From Glandiceps talaboti (lineage: Eukaryota; Hemichordata; Enteropneusta; Spengelidae): a stretch of 64,000 nucleotides of DNA. The position numbers and the translations under genes are program-made. A model generated the notes under the pieces. That model searched no databases and had not been told where the DNA came from. It was given only the letters and a program-made list of their open reading frames with translations. Positions 50,401 through 55,757 of this stretch are shown here, piece by piece; the stretch's first letter is position 1, and every line of letters begins with the position of its first letter. The stretch spans positions 23,908,092 to 23,972,091 of the forward strand of contig NC_135554.1 in the NCBI RefSeq assembly GCF_964340395.1. Direction: 5' to 3'.

Positions 50401-51012
50401 GTTTGGAAAATTAATATGATGTATGCATTATCAGTTATTCAGAGTTAATATACGAAATGCAGAAAAAGTTATTCCCAGACAGGGCAGACCCTTGCAGGAG
50501 GGCTATCTTTTCTGATCAACCTAGATTAGTTATTACAGCAACCACAAATAACCACAGAGACCTTTTCATGTGCACATGCTCAGTTTTGAGTGTAAATTGG
50601 CTTTTACAAAAACTTGATAATCCAATAGCAGATGACAGTAATCATTAAATCCCGGGTATGGGTTTTGTGTACTGAGAGGTTGTACAGAAAAAGGGGCCCA
50701 ACTTTAGGAGAACCAGTAAAGCCGAACTACCGAGGTCAACAAGTACCGAGGTGTACTACAGTGGGTTATCATAGCATGCCAGATATATAATGCCTTTTAA
50801 TATTGTTATTCAATTTTTATAAAGACCCCCTTTTTCCTTCTTTGCCCATCCAGCCATTTTTTTCCGTTAAATCTTTGGTGTACATCTTGGATAACATCAA
50901 ATAAAGGTGTACATGTATATTTATATTTATATTGTATATACACTGTTTGATGACATAAACTACAATTTCATTTTGGTTTTTGTTGTGTTTTTCAGCAACC
51001 AAGAAAGAATAA
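24571..51012 (+). CDS. CHERP: CHERP, SURP/CID/G-patch RNA-processing protein (17 exons)
   Basis: Exons: 24571-24598, 25315-25485, 26053-26282, 34902-35039, 35682-35833, 36367-36478, 36891-36980, 37814-37964, 39422-39634, 40167-40358, 41886-42220, 42764-42897, 43514-43720, 44201-44443, 49377-49462, 50142-50336, 50996-51012. Phases agree throughout, giving about 897 codons (human 916). CHERP is a U2 snRNP-associated factor in splicing and has been linked to ER calcium release. Domains in order: SURP (residues about 10-65, DKLAQFVARNGPEFEQM); Gln-rich stretch; CID-type RNA polymerase CTD-binding domain (about 144-330, QPIIDSCTKDAIS, LIYLINDVLHH); Pro/Gln-rich region; conserved DPSLMPKVPYFDLPAGLMAP and ERLLAAVETFYSPPSHDRP; RS-rich stretch; G-patch (about 817-850, GHQLLTKMGWSGQGLG); C-terminal FRRSKSYSFIARMKARDE. 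Intron 3 holds a Gypsy fossil and intron 14 an antisense LINE. Confidence 0.95.
26163..26212 (+). repeat. CAG/CAA repeat encoding CHERP polyglutamine
   Basis: Mixed CAA and CAG codons in exon 3 give about ten consecutive Gln residues between VQ dipeptides. The human protein also has Gln-rich tracts nearby. Confidence 0.9.
26791..27030. repeat. (TGTA)n arrays and a 125-bp palindrome
   Basis: TGTA/TGTG repeats fill 26791-26905. From 26906 to 27030 the sequence reads ACAAAAAAAAATTCATACAT, then CATA units to a centre near TATACATTGTATATA, and back through the exact inverse. It can fold into a near-perfect hairpin. Frames on either strand here are repeat translations. Confidence 0.9.
27189..27342 (+). 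repeat. left arm of a 7-kb-spaced inverted repeat
   Basis: Matches the reverse complement of 34233-34393 with few differences over about 155 bp. Landmarks shared with the inverse are AACAACAACTTTCTTGTTGA and TGATTTCTCTTGAAGTTTCT. Both arms have TGTA-type microsatellites just outside. The pair brackets the Gypsy fossil and about 4 kb of unexplained DNA. Confidence 0.8.
27395..27470 (+). repeat. tRNA-like (SINE-type) fragment
   Basis: Contains TTGGCCGAGAGGTTAACATG, which resembles the A box and D arm of tRNA-derived SINEs such as the one at 57688. The B-box part is not recognisable, so this is at most a decayed head. Confidence 0.3.
27480..30320 (+). mobile_element. Ty3/Gypsy-class fossil: pol tail, PHD finger, TatD ORF
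   Basis: Only the 3' coding part of an LTR-type element is recognisable. From 27480 the translation resembles the end of a Ty3/Gypsy integrase: a helical HEIARCKLRTSQEVMKRNYD stretch, VQSYKVGDCVYILD (the beta-rich C-terminal core), then YLYKVKLKQTMFTANHDRLK. A PHD-type zinc-finger stretch follows (QGGFMIQCDSCSEWYHGTC, about 27845-27960). Next is a long open frame with a TatD domain (separate entry). I do not find gag, protease, reverse transcriptase or RNase H, nor a convincing LTR pair, so the element is incomplete and broken. It is of intermediate age: the 3' frame is open but the pol part is reduced. It lies in CHERP intron 3 in the sense orientation. Confidence 0.7.
27966..30320 (+). CDS. 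784-codon accessory ORF of the Gypsy fossil, TatD nuclease domain
   Basis: The frame is open over its full length; where translation would begin is uncertain. Residues 1 to about 330 are Pro/Ser/Arg-rich and unlike any domain I know. About 330-430 form a compact region (SRWIVDVPCVGPVHDLLTFY). Residues about 505-784 are a TatD-family metal-dependent hydrolase: HxH in DTHFHLD (509-515), Glu608 in GEVGLDY, His646 in VLHIRG, His680 in HFHCFSG and Asp731 in ETDSPY. All the usual metal ligands are present. TatD enzymes are Mg-dependent DNases of a TIM-barrel fold. Its place downstream of an integrase-PHD tail suggests an accessory nuclease of the retroelement and not a host gene, though a domesticated gene cannot be excluded. 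Confidence 0.72.
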   Translation: MPSLQLTVLYIPLFALLQYYGLRLPQRRIQAVLESQAKVCPTQDLETAAPTRTPILGQPHRFYTTEEGMSGSLPRVKICSSITSPTPGAAESLFQGRPQGGEGSVKTRTSPTLIWEHCSPTPADKDYIRCPKTGTAILAPPNPRLVEKAIGMKVQPKGGISHRAKDDNKFLAPAVSPLWRGRTPSPISTSHNTSLQSKLPLKGGRVSQGRSYAQTLISPPQERVKQTGGHSKAKETLLKGGQVSHGRKRPRTAISPPPEMEGSLPTFRFPCPRPPELLKGQFKCPLPDCRKVNRNQRTHTFSSHLPAPLRAHGSSMNAESVISALETLSRWIVDVPCVGPVHDLLTFYNRCGQDLIPINAQVSDSYHIIMHQLCRELNWRDNPQFTLHPPNSLAVLVHWRVLLVLLGFLSPIQRKLFYHMFDTKEEADGGTLVSMQTELIDMSTSSIGECPEPVMSTSTTGEGPGPDVSTSATGEYLDHLVVNPLVAPKTTAQSLSAPDNGSDLLEVYDTHFHLDRVQSSWGQKNDVPQDSDDLLARQQEHVPKYPVRVLGGVEVFCDPSRFRNIGSPNPRWKKAVGLHPKHASKVSPKQFKKFCCLIESKNIDAVGEVGLDYTVPELIWPKQKELLEQVLQVLQEKSISKPLVLHIRGGDGDPYGRKPGEDVLQLVRKYCPREQPIHFHCFSGDAPQIQLWLTHFPNTYFGCTASVRHGVPLQVSAISQIPEDRLILETDSPYFPLPGGPKPNTPLYIGGVGFLVANIRGTTLHELLPITVRNTQALYGFPQR
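30321..33364. other. CHERP intron 3 DNA of unknown content
   Basis: No coding frame recognised. A strong stem-loop lies at about 30734-30767 (AATTCCAGGGGGCC pairing with GGGGCCCCGCTGGAATT). Two diverged units of about 200 bp sit at 31590-31975, sharing CTGTGTTGAAATTT- and TCTGTGCCAAATTT-like stretches. Two units of about 78 bp lie at 33070-33200 (landmark CAAGCTCTCTCATTGGTT). Part of this may be the untranslated 3' section of the fossil upstream. Confidence 0.4.
33430..33690 (+). pseudogene. fragment of an endonuclease (EEP)-type domain
   Basis: The translation reads VYRPPTYTTSIFLCKLTKLL, then HTLICGDF, then KPTTLGRTLIDHIS. This order (YRPP, GDF, TLIDHI) is typical of the exonuclease-endonuclease-phosphatase domain of LINE-like and some other mobile elements. 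Only about 85 residues are readable and both ends fade out. Which element it came from is unclear; it lies inside the same inverted-repeat pair as the Gypsy fossil. Confidence 0.55.
34233..34393 (-). repeat. right arm of the 7-kb-spaced inverted repeat
   Basis: Reverse complement of 27189-27342, slightly longer through small indels. It is followed directly by the TGTA array. No duplicated target site could be identified outside the arms because microsatellites abut them. Confidence 0.8.
34392..34720. repeat. (TGTA)n, (ATCT)n and GT-rich arrays
   Basis: Consecutive tetranucleotide blocks (TGTA, then ATCT, then GGTA/GTGC-type) of low complexity near the 3' end of CHERP intron 3. Frames across it are not genes. 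Confidence 0.95.
35192..35428 (+). mobile_element. tRNA-derived SINE, older copy
   Basis: Begins AGGGCTGTCTGTGGACGGGT, a decayed A-box region, followed by a weak B box (CAGAGTTCAAACAC). The body is shared with the SINE at 57688 (TTTGACATTACCAAACAATG, then CAGGTTTTCCCTGGGTACTC), and the tail is AATAAATAAATAAATA. It lies in CHERP intron 4, sense strand, and is clearly more diverged from a tRNA than the other copy. Confidence 0.7.
38271..38559. repeat. long (CATA)n/(CA)n compound microsatellite
   Basis: CATA units with CGTA interruptions, then CACG-containing units, then pure CA. It lies in CHERP intron 8. Six overlapping frames on both strands derive from it. Confidence 0.95.
40547..40892 (+). 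mobile_element. TTAA-flanked DNA transposon, family B
   Basis: Preceded by TTAA, it starts GGTAGAATGTGCCTTG and ends near GGGGCACATTTCAAG, an imperfect inverted terminal repeat. The core GGTGGCCATATTGGATTCTA and CATTTTGACCTCTATTTCAA are shared with the 52099 and 55230 copies. It lies in CHERP intron 10 and is non-coding. Confidence 0.7.
41356..41407. repeat. (GTCT)n tetranucleotide array
   Basis: About 13 GTCT units after TAGCTCCCCTAGGGAACTTA in CHERP intron 10. A similar TAGCCCCTATGGGCT lead-in is found near 53315, so this is probably part of a dispersed repeat. Confidence 0.9.
42221..42320 (+). repeat. tandem copy of the CHERP exon 11 end and its donor
   Basis: Directly after the exon 11 donor, the intron repeats about 84 bp of that exon's 3' end at roughly 85 percent identity (from ATAACAGACCCAAAAGATC to CACCATTAGTTAAG) and a second GT donor (GTATGT). 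The encoded residues in the real exon are TDPNDPSLMPKVPYFDLPAG and LMAPLVK. Reading straight through the first donor leaves the duplicated part out of frame and soon stops, so the second copy is probably unused. Confidence 0.85.
42350..42700. mobile_element. family C inverted-repeat element in CHERP intron 11
   Basis: Inverted relative of 12020-12740 and 23276-23635: CACTGCCAACCTTAAACTTT at one end, GTAATCGGAACCACACAA at the other, with CTGTAATGGCTGTATATCTA inside. A run of C bases interrupts it at about 42617. Confidence 0.65.
44973..47801 (-). CDS. LINE ORF2: endonuclease and reverse transcriptase
   Basis: 942 codons, uninterrupted. Residues 1-240 form an apurinic-like (EEP) endonuclease: N9 in ATYNCRG, E34 in LLQEHW, D153/N155 in LGDWNAD, and D229/H230 in ASDHLPL. 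The reverse transcriptase spans about 535-780, with YRPIAL (557-562), FLDATKAFD (622-630), GVRQGSVLSPQLFN (680-693) and the catalytic MYADD (721-725). The C-terminal 150 residues lack an RNase H and show no clear zinc knuckle. The protein nicks target DNA and primes reverse transcription of its own RNA. Its ATG directly follows the ORF1 stop in the same frame. Confidence 0.93.
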   Translation of the reverse strand: MALRIATYNCRGVKSATEAVKWLCNEHDIVLLQEHWLSKGDLPLLSNIHNQFYATGTTSMNDGSGIRVGRPYGGVGIMWKKSLTSTMKPKVCYYDDDRIIGLQLQYKDRSLLIICVYMPTDCDNNYHIFLNYLSKINNIIQDSGINSVFVLGDWNADPTKPFGRELNSFCSENNYTLSDGVFVNSTIERFTYVSDAHHTTSWLDHCVSTPSAHASIESIKVLFDVVASDHLPLSIKLSTNDIPPLDISCSEDNLFTHTNPRVQWNRVKDNDIHLYKTVSDHLLKQIRIPVEALLCTTRRCICNHHKESISTFYQDIIQALCKSSLQCFKNGSRNFHPIPGWHEYVKEAHDQARDAFKLWNSCNKPRFGPLYNIMSSARARFKHTLRVCQRNEHISRADGLATSLSQNNCNSFWQKVRLVSSKTPPLSSTIDGRSGQGNIAEMWSDHYATLLNSVTNNSNEDYVKSWLNTQDNFDDFTQIKSIEILTATNSLSTGKAAGSDTLSSEHFKHASNRIHFLLAWSFSAMIHHAFLPEDLMKTMIVPLVKDKTGDITSKDNYRPIALSTVSSKILELIILERCKAMLNTEDFQFGFKQNHSTDLCIYVMKEVINYYQSYNSPIYVCFLDATKAFDRVNHWTLFRKLITRGVPSHFIRLLMVWYSTQTFCVQWGQARSSLFSVTNGVRQGSVLSPQLFNVYMDGLSTRLMTNKKGCNIGGVTINHLMYADDLALMCPSVRGLRELISICESYGIDHDIMYHPKKSKCMYFIPRKSPLKIDYLPRVTLDGKTLEVAHRHSYLGYAMSDNCFDDEAIKSQMRRFYIRANTLLRKFPLCSTHVKLYLFRSFCTNMYCSQLWSLYSNKSLNDLRVAYNNAFRIIMGYARDCSASAMFVSNTVPTFEALRRKLLFRFFDRVKSSSNLLISAVFSSDCFLRSKITSRYMNLMYF
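47802..49070 (-). CDS. LINE ORF1: zinc-finger, coiled-coil, RRM-like protein
   Basis: 422 codons. The N-terminus has a C-x2-C pair twice (C4/C7 and C24/C27), suggestive of a small zinc-binding fold. A likely coiled coil spans about 168-215 (LKEIRCLRYELTTMKEE). The C-terminal 80 residues (ARVFVSRLQPHTSSQTVVNF, ending ALVRRYYQSKSN) resemble the RRM-like nucleic-acid-binding end of CR1-type ORF1 proteins. Such proteins coat the element RNA. The frame ends in TAG and the next codon is the ATG of ORF2. Confidence 0.85.
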   Translation of the reverse strand: MPGCNDCEEVSSRVRICQGDLVLCPPCENRRFGNRSPPSLVSNSISSRNDNIGRANSEPQTQCGVIINELMCFITNKVHVLPNDIIVELCIKNFEDSEIEKAKKTLFDFVGEGKFGRYKKRQGQHKKSNNLNDILNMIHETDPGDMPCFVAQDLSKLPPVDITHVDISTMLKEIRCLRYELTTMKEETSKKINLDIHDDLNSLRSEVTELKEMFKHSGDNDNVNSINVTSSKSCQLRVVGTAVNENVTSPDNESTSGPTAEPLDDMGEVQPSHQHNKESFPQKCPSYANVTASGSTIQPRAVARNDGSFTTVTRRRQRNRRLKPVIGSDPNKNDGMLQVVDSRPPARVFVSRLQPHTSSQTVVNFIRSKTNIESKCERLKSKYESYASFVIEVPHAQLPELMNASVWPEGALVRRYYQSKSN

Positions 51013-51117
51013 AATATCAAGATAAAAAGGAAATGGTACCACTATCGTAGTTGTACTGAGGTCTGTGTGTCATTTGTGAAGTTTTTGTAGAAGTCTGACA
51101 TTTCAACTTGTGGTAAA

Positions 51118-51123
51118 AATAAA
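51118..51123 (+). terminator. polyadenylation signal of CHERP
   Basis: AATAAA lies 106 bp past the CHERP stop codon, followed by a T/G-rich stretch (TTTTTTGTGG) suited to cleavage. Confidence 0.7.
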
Positions 51124-51408
51124 GTCACTTTTTTGTGGACATTGTAGTTATTTTGTACTTTGTTTACAAACAGCAGATATACACAGTTTTTGTTACAAAC
51201 AACAGCTATACACAGTTTTTCACAAGAATGAAGCTTTATTATTTTTGACCGTTAATGTCAAGTCTTCCTCATAACATCGTATTTAATTTTTTGTACCCAG
51301 AATGGGGAATTTTCGTCAGGGATTTGGAGTAAAAGTCTTTGTCAAAAAGGAATACAATACTGTAGTTAGTATGACTGAACTGCAGTTCAGTATGTACAGG
51401 CATTGCAA

Positions 51409-51413
<5 letters not shown>

Positions 51414-51441
<28 letters not shown>
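51414..51441. repeat. (GT)n microsatellite
   Basis: About 14 GT units just downstream of CHERP. Confidence 0.9.
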
Positions 51442-51446
<5 letters not shown>

Positions 51447-52098
51447 GACGATTACAAAGTCATCGACCATCTGACTGATTGTCTTGGCATGTGTTTGGAG
51501 TATTACTTCCAGTTTTCCAGTTTGGATATTGTTCAAGTGGAATCGATGTGTGTTGACCATTTTGGTAATAAATAAAATATATTAGTATGATCAATTGTTC
51601 TGCAACACCATTTGAGTGTTTTAAATATTTATTTTCCATGTTGTTGTGAAAATTCAAAGTTGACAGTCAGTGAATCATGGAAAGAAAAATAGACAAAATC
51701 TGAATAGTGAAAATTTAAGAGATGATAAATGCTAGGGTTTTTTTCTTTTTTGAAAATTACAAAAGGAAGCTTCATGTTTTTATGAATCAATAATCTATTT
51801 GATTTTACCATATGTTGCCACCAAGAGGTGTGGACTTTAGGAATTATCACCATAAAACTTTAACATATGACATAAAATCAATAGTACTTGTCTAGAAGAC
51901 TTCATGGTGGTGTTTTCATGATTTTAAATCATCACAGTTTGAATACAATTTATTTGACTGCCACTCTCACCAAGTCTGATAAACTACTAATTTTGATTCA
52001 AGTTTGAATGACAAACAGTTGTCACTATCTCACTGGTATTTTTCTAAAAATAGTATCCACCGAAGCAATAACAATGGAATGGAAAATGCAGTTATTAA

Positions 52099-52447
52099 GG
52101 TAGAATACACCTCACAAACAATTTCCCTATTTTTATTATTCAAATATCTCAAAACTTTGTCATATGAAAGATTGTTCCTTGTTCTTTTGAAATAATAAAA
52201 GAAATTTGGGGTTTCACCATCTTGTTTTCAAGGGACACTTCAATTTTCCCATAGAGTTAACACAGTATTCGGCATCCATATTGGACTCAGCGGCCATATT
52301 GGATTCTTAAATAATTAAATTTTGATATCATTTTGACCTCTATTTCAAATATTTGGATGATTTTCCGGTTTTTTGTTTTTGATTTCTGAGAATAGGTTGA
52401 TGTTTTCTTAAACAAAGTAACTGCAAAATTTCCAAGGTGCGTTGTAC
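52099..52447 (+). mobile_element. TTAA-flanked DNA transposon, family B (best copy)
   Basis: Begins GGTAGAATACACCTC after TTAA and ends AAGGTGCGTTGTAC, an inverted repeat of about 13 bp with few mismatches. Interior landmarks are GGCCATATTGGATTCTTAAA and TATCATTTTGACCTCTATTT. It has no coding capacity. It abuts a family A relative on its right. Confidence 0.75.
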
Positions 52448-52449
52448 AT

Positions 52450-52999
52450 GAAGTGGCCATATGGATGAAAAAAGGGTGTATTATATTAATATAACAACTT
52501 TACGATGTCTTTCTACTTGAAAAATCAATGCAAAATAGTATTGACCAAATCTGTGTTTGCAAATCAATAAATGTCTAAACTGAAAAAAATGTGTGAAAAG
52601 TTTGTTATATGTACAGGAACTGAAAACAAACTGGGAAACATAAGTAATCACTTTTACTTACAAGTTTACACAAACAAATAAAATAGTGATCAAATAAATT
52701 GATAATAAATAAATAATCAAACTGCTTATGCATTGGATGGTTTCAATAAACAACATATGATGACAAAACAGATGAATGTACAGACTGGAAATGATGTAGT
52801 TATTACTTGTATTTACCTTGTGTGTTTACAAACCACTTGTTTATACAAGAACAAGCTCTTTACAAAGCTTTTGGTTTATACAATTATTGAGCCACAAACA
52901 TGGACTTGGTCTCTGATGTTTCATGTTATATGTTAAACATAGATTATAATGTTTTTAAAATAAAACATAAGGATATATTTCTCATCTGTATGGACAGCA
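52450..52999 (+). mobile_element. family A DNA transposon, longer diverged relative
   Basis: Starts AGTGGCCATATGGATGAAAA and ends TTTCTCATCTGTATGGACAGCA followed by TTAA, matching both ends of the 346-bp element at 12230. CATGGACTTGGT and GTGAAAAGTTTGTTAT are shared interior landmarks. The centre is longer and not palindromic, so it could be an older or less deleted form. Confidence 0.65.
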
Positions 53000-53012
53000 T
53001 TAACAGCATGCC

Positions 53013-53165
53013 TAATGTATTGCCTAACCCTGTGGTCTATGTTGCCTAAATCTGGTTGCACTCTCCTGCCTAACTGTGTGGTCTGTTTGGCCTAATTCTG
53101 GTCGCACTGTTTTGCCGAATGCTGTGGTCTGTTTGGCCTAATTCTGGTTGCACTGTTCTGTCAGC
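53013..53165. repeat. tandem repeat of about 48 bp (GCCTAA...TGTGGTCTGTTTGGCC)
   Basis: Three to four units with landmarks TGTGGTCTGTTTGGCCTAAT and CTGGTTGCACTGTTCTG. The frame shifts between units, so it is not coding. Confidence 0.75.
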
Positions 53166-53920
53166 ATTCTAGATTGTCATAACTTATAAAAACATTTGTT
53201 GGAATACCATAGTAAACTTACCAAAAAATGGAAGCACATCCCAGAAGAATTTGTTCACAATGTTTACATTTTGTCTGAAATGATTGTCCTAAAAGTCTGA
53301 AACAAGATTATTTTAGCCCCTATGGGCTGAGACTGGAGTGGGCTTCTATTTAAGAAAGACACATGTCTGTCCATGCATCCATCTGGCCATTTGTTTGAGG
53401 ACACCTCACTCAATGTCAACCAAACCTGGCACAAATGATAACACTATGGGGTAGATATGCATATCACTTAATTTTGTGACCTTGACCTCTATGGTCAAAT
53501 ATTTGTTAATTCAATTGTATAACTATATATTAGAGAGACGTACTAGTGTTTGGGGCTGTGTTACAATGTAGAAGACTTGTTCTATCAGGTTTATGGGATA
53601 TGATGCAAATTGGATATCTTGATGTGCTTTATACAGTCATGAGCTGTGGTATTTCATACATTCGATATTCAATTAACAACACAACAAAAGGAAATCACGT
53701 AGAAGGCACTCAGTAACACTGCTCATGCTTACATCACTGGCTTATTGAACATAAACCTGCAACACATCCACTTCACTCATAACAAAAGTCTACTTTTAAT
53801 ATATGCCCCATTGTAATACAAAGTCATACAATGAACGTGCGTTCTTGAGAACATTAAACCACGTGAACTAAATTCATCATCTGCTGTCAATAACTTCAAA
53901 GATATCACAACTAATCTAGT

Positions 53921-54445
53921 GGTCTTGCTGCTAGACGATCGGGCTTTCTTTCGATGCTATAACTATAAGCGAACGAAGTTCGCATGTGAGGGCCTGCCCG
54001 AACAGTCTAGCGAATGTCATTTTCAGACCGGACATTCCATTGAGATTACATTGAGCGGTGGGTTGGGCCATCTATGCATATATATACTTTAACATATTCA
54101 ATAACCTATGACCTCGGGAATCTCTGCATGTAAGTGTTGACAAACACATTTACGTCATTACTATGGCTTATCGGTTTATGGTAATTGTGAGTTTGATGAG
54201 TGTGTAGACGTTGTCATTCACACATTTCAGTTAACGCATTGGTGGTTATTTATACAAGCCCCTCCTTAAGATGAATATGCATGAAAATTTAGCTATTGTC
54301 CTCTGTTTGTACTTGTCGCTAATACGGTTCTCTGATTGGCAGTTATTTATATCCTGATGACATTCGCTAGACCTCGGATGTTCCATCCTCGATAGCGTTG
54401 TTCGGCGGTGTGTCGGAAGAACATCCGAGGGCTAGCTGATAGACT
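53921..54445. mobile_element. 525-bp inverted-repeat transposon, 11-bp TSD (Mutator-like)
   Basis: Flanked by the exact 11-bp direct repeat ACTAATCTAGT (53910-53920 and 54446-54456). The ends GGTCTTGCTGCTAG and the inverse of AGTCTATCAGCTAG are partly complementary. An inner pair, GTCTAGCGAATGTCAT and ATGACATTCGCTAGAC, is perfectly inverted. There is no open frame. Duplications of 9-11 bp are characteristic of Mutator-like elements, which is the reason for the class given. Confidence 0.65.
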
Positions 54446-54513
54446 ACTAATCTAGTTGCAAGAGCTTTATAACTTTTACAGTAATCTGTTCCGGTTCAGC
54501 GCCATAGAATATT

Positions 54514-54748
54514 ACAACCCATAACACCAATGTAAAGCACTTTCTCTATGTACTTCAGTTGTTTATAGCATTCATATCCAGTGTAAAAGTATACTGTTTC
54601 AATTGGTTTATTTACAAGCCCAACATGTGGCCTTTGTAATGTGGTCAATTAGCAAATGAAACAGTATACTTTTACACTGTCTTGATATTGATGCTGTAAA
54701 TGCTTGTGGTACATACAGAAAATGCTTAAATTTGGTGTTATGGGTTGT
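54514..54748. mobile_element. 235-bp hairpin MITE
   Basis: Has perfect 17-bp inverted ends (ACAACCCATAACACCAA) and an inner perfect inverted 21-bp segment (part: GTGTAAAAGTATACTGTTTC). Non-coding. No target duplication was recognised. Confidence 0.75.
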
Positions 54749-54776
54749 CTGTTGTCTTGGATGTTGATACTGTACA

Positions 54777-54780
<4 letters not shown>

Positions 54781-54851
<71 letters not shown>

Positions 54852-54852
54852 A
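54781..54852. repeat. (GATT)n tetranucleotide array
   Basis: Eighteen or so GATT units between the small transposons and the SGNH gene. Confidence 0.95.
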
Positions 54853-55229
54853 AAAGGAAATTAGAAAAAAAAACAATAATACTCCAATACCAACTCAGCT
54901 ATGCATACATGAATTGACTAGCTTAGCAATGGCTATTGATGTGACATGAACTCAAGTTATACAACATTGTCTGCTAATGCTTAAAGTGACACAGTCTGTA
55001 ACTGAGGCTCCCGATTTTGAACAAAGTCAAGTGTACAAAAGACACATAACATACACTTAAGTTATTTAAAGACAAATTTCAGTGAATTGATGTGGTGAGG
55101 ACAAAGAGGCATGTAAACTGAGAGGATGGTACTGTTTACTTAGCATTGATGTTACTGTGTGATTGTCATTTTTATATAATTTACAAATTTCTTGCGAGAT
55201 CTTTAACTTGCTAGACATGATTCGCAGTA

Positions 55230-55575
55230 CACGTATCAGAAATGATCTTTTTCCTTTACTTTGTTCAAGAAAACGCAACGTATTCTAGGTTCAAATCAAG
55301 GGGTCAAATTGTGGATCACCACACAAATTTTAATAGAGGTCAAAATGATACCAAAATTATTTAAGATTCCAATATTATGGCCGTCGGATACAACGTTGAC
55401 TACCATGGCAAAGTATAAGATTGTCAATTTCCTGGAAAACAAGACGGTGACACTACATATTTCTTTTATTATTTCAAAAGGACCAGGAACAACCTTTGGT
55501 ATCATATTGGAAAGTTTGGTGAGAATTGATAACTTTGATTTAAGGGAAATATGTCCCTGAGGTACATTCTTGCGT
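55230..55575 (-). mobile_element. family B DNA transposon, inverted copy
   Basis: Reverse orientation of the 52099 element: GAGGTCAAAATGATACCAAA and TCCAATATTATGGCCGTCGG inside, GAGGTACATTCTTGC at the right end. It lies about 180 bp beyond the stop of the SGNH gene, possibly within its 3' UTR. Confidence 0.65.
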
Positions 55576-55757
55576 GTATTCATACATAGAAGATAATCAC
55601 TAAAGACTAGAAACTACAGACTGTGCCTTTCCCCTCCCCTTTGTGCAAGTACATGTTTGAAAAAGTAAAGAATTTTTTTAATTGAATATGTAGTTTCTAC
55701 GTTCAGAGCTATCTTATTTTACAAATGTGTTGGATCAAAGTTTTTAGATTCAAATGT

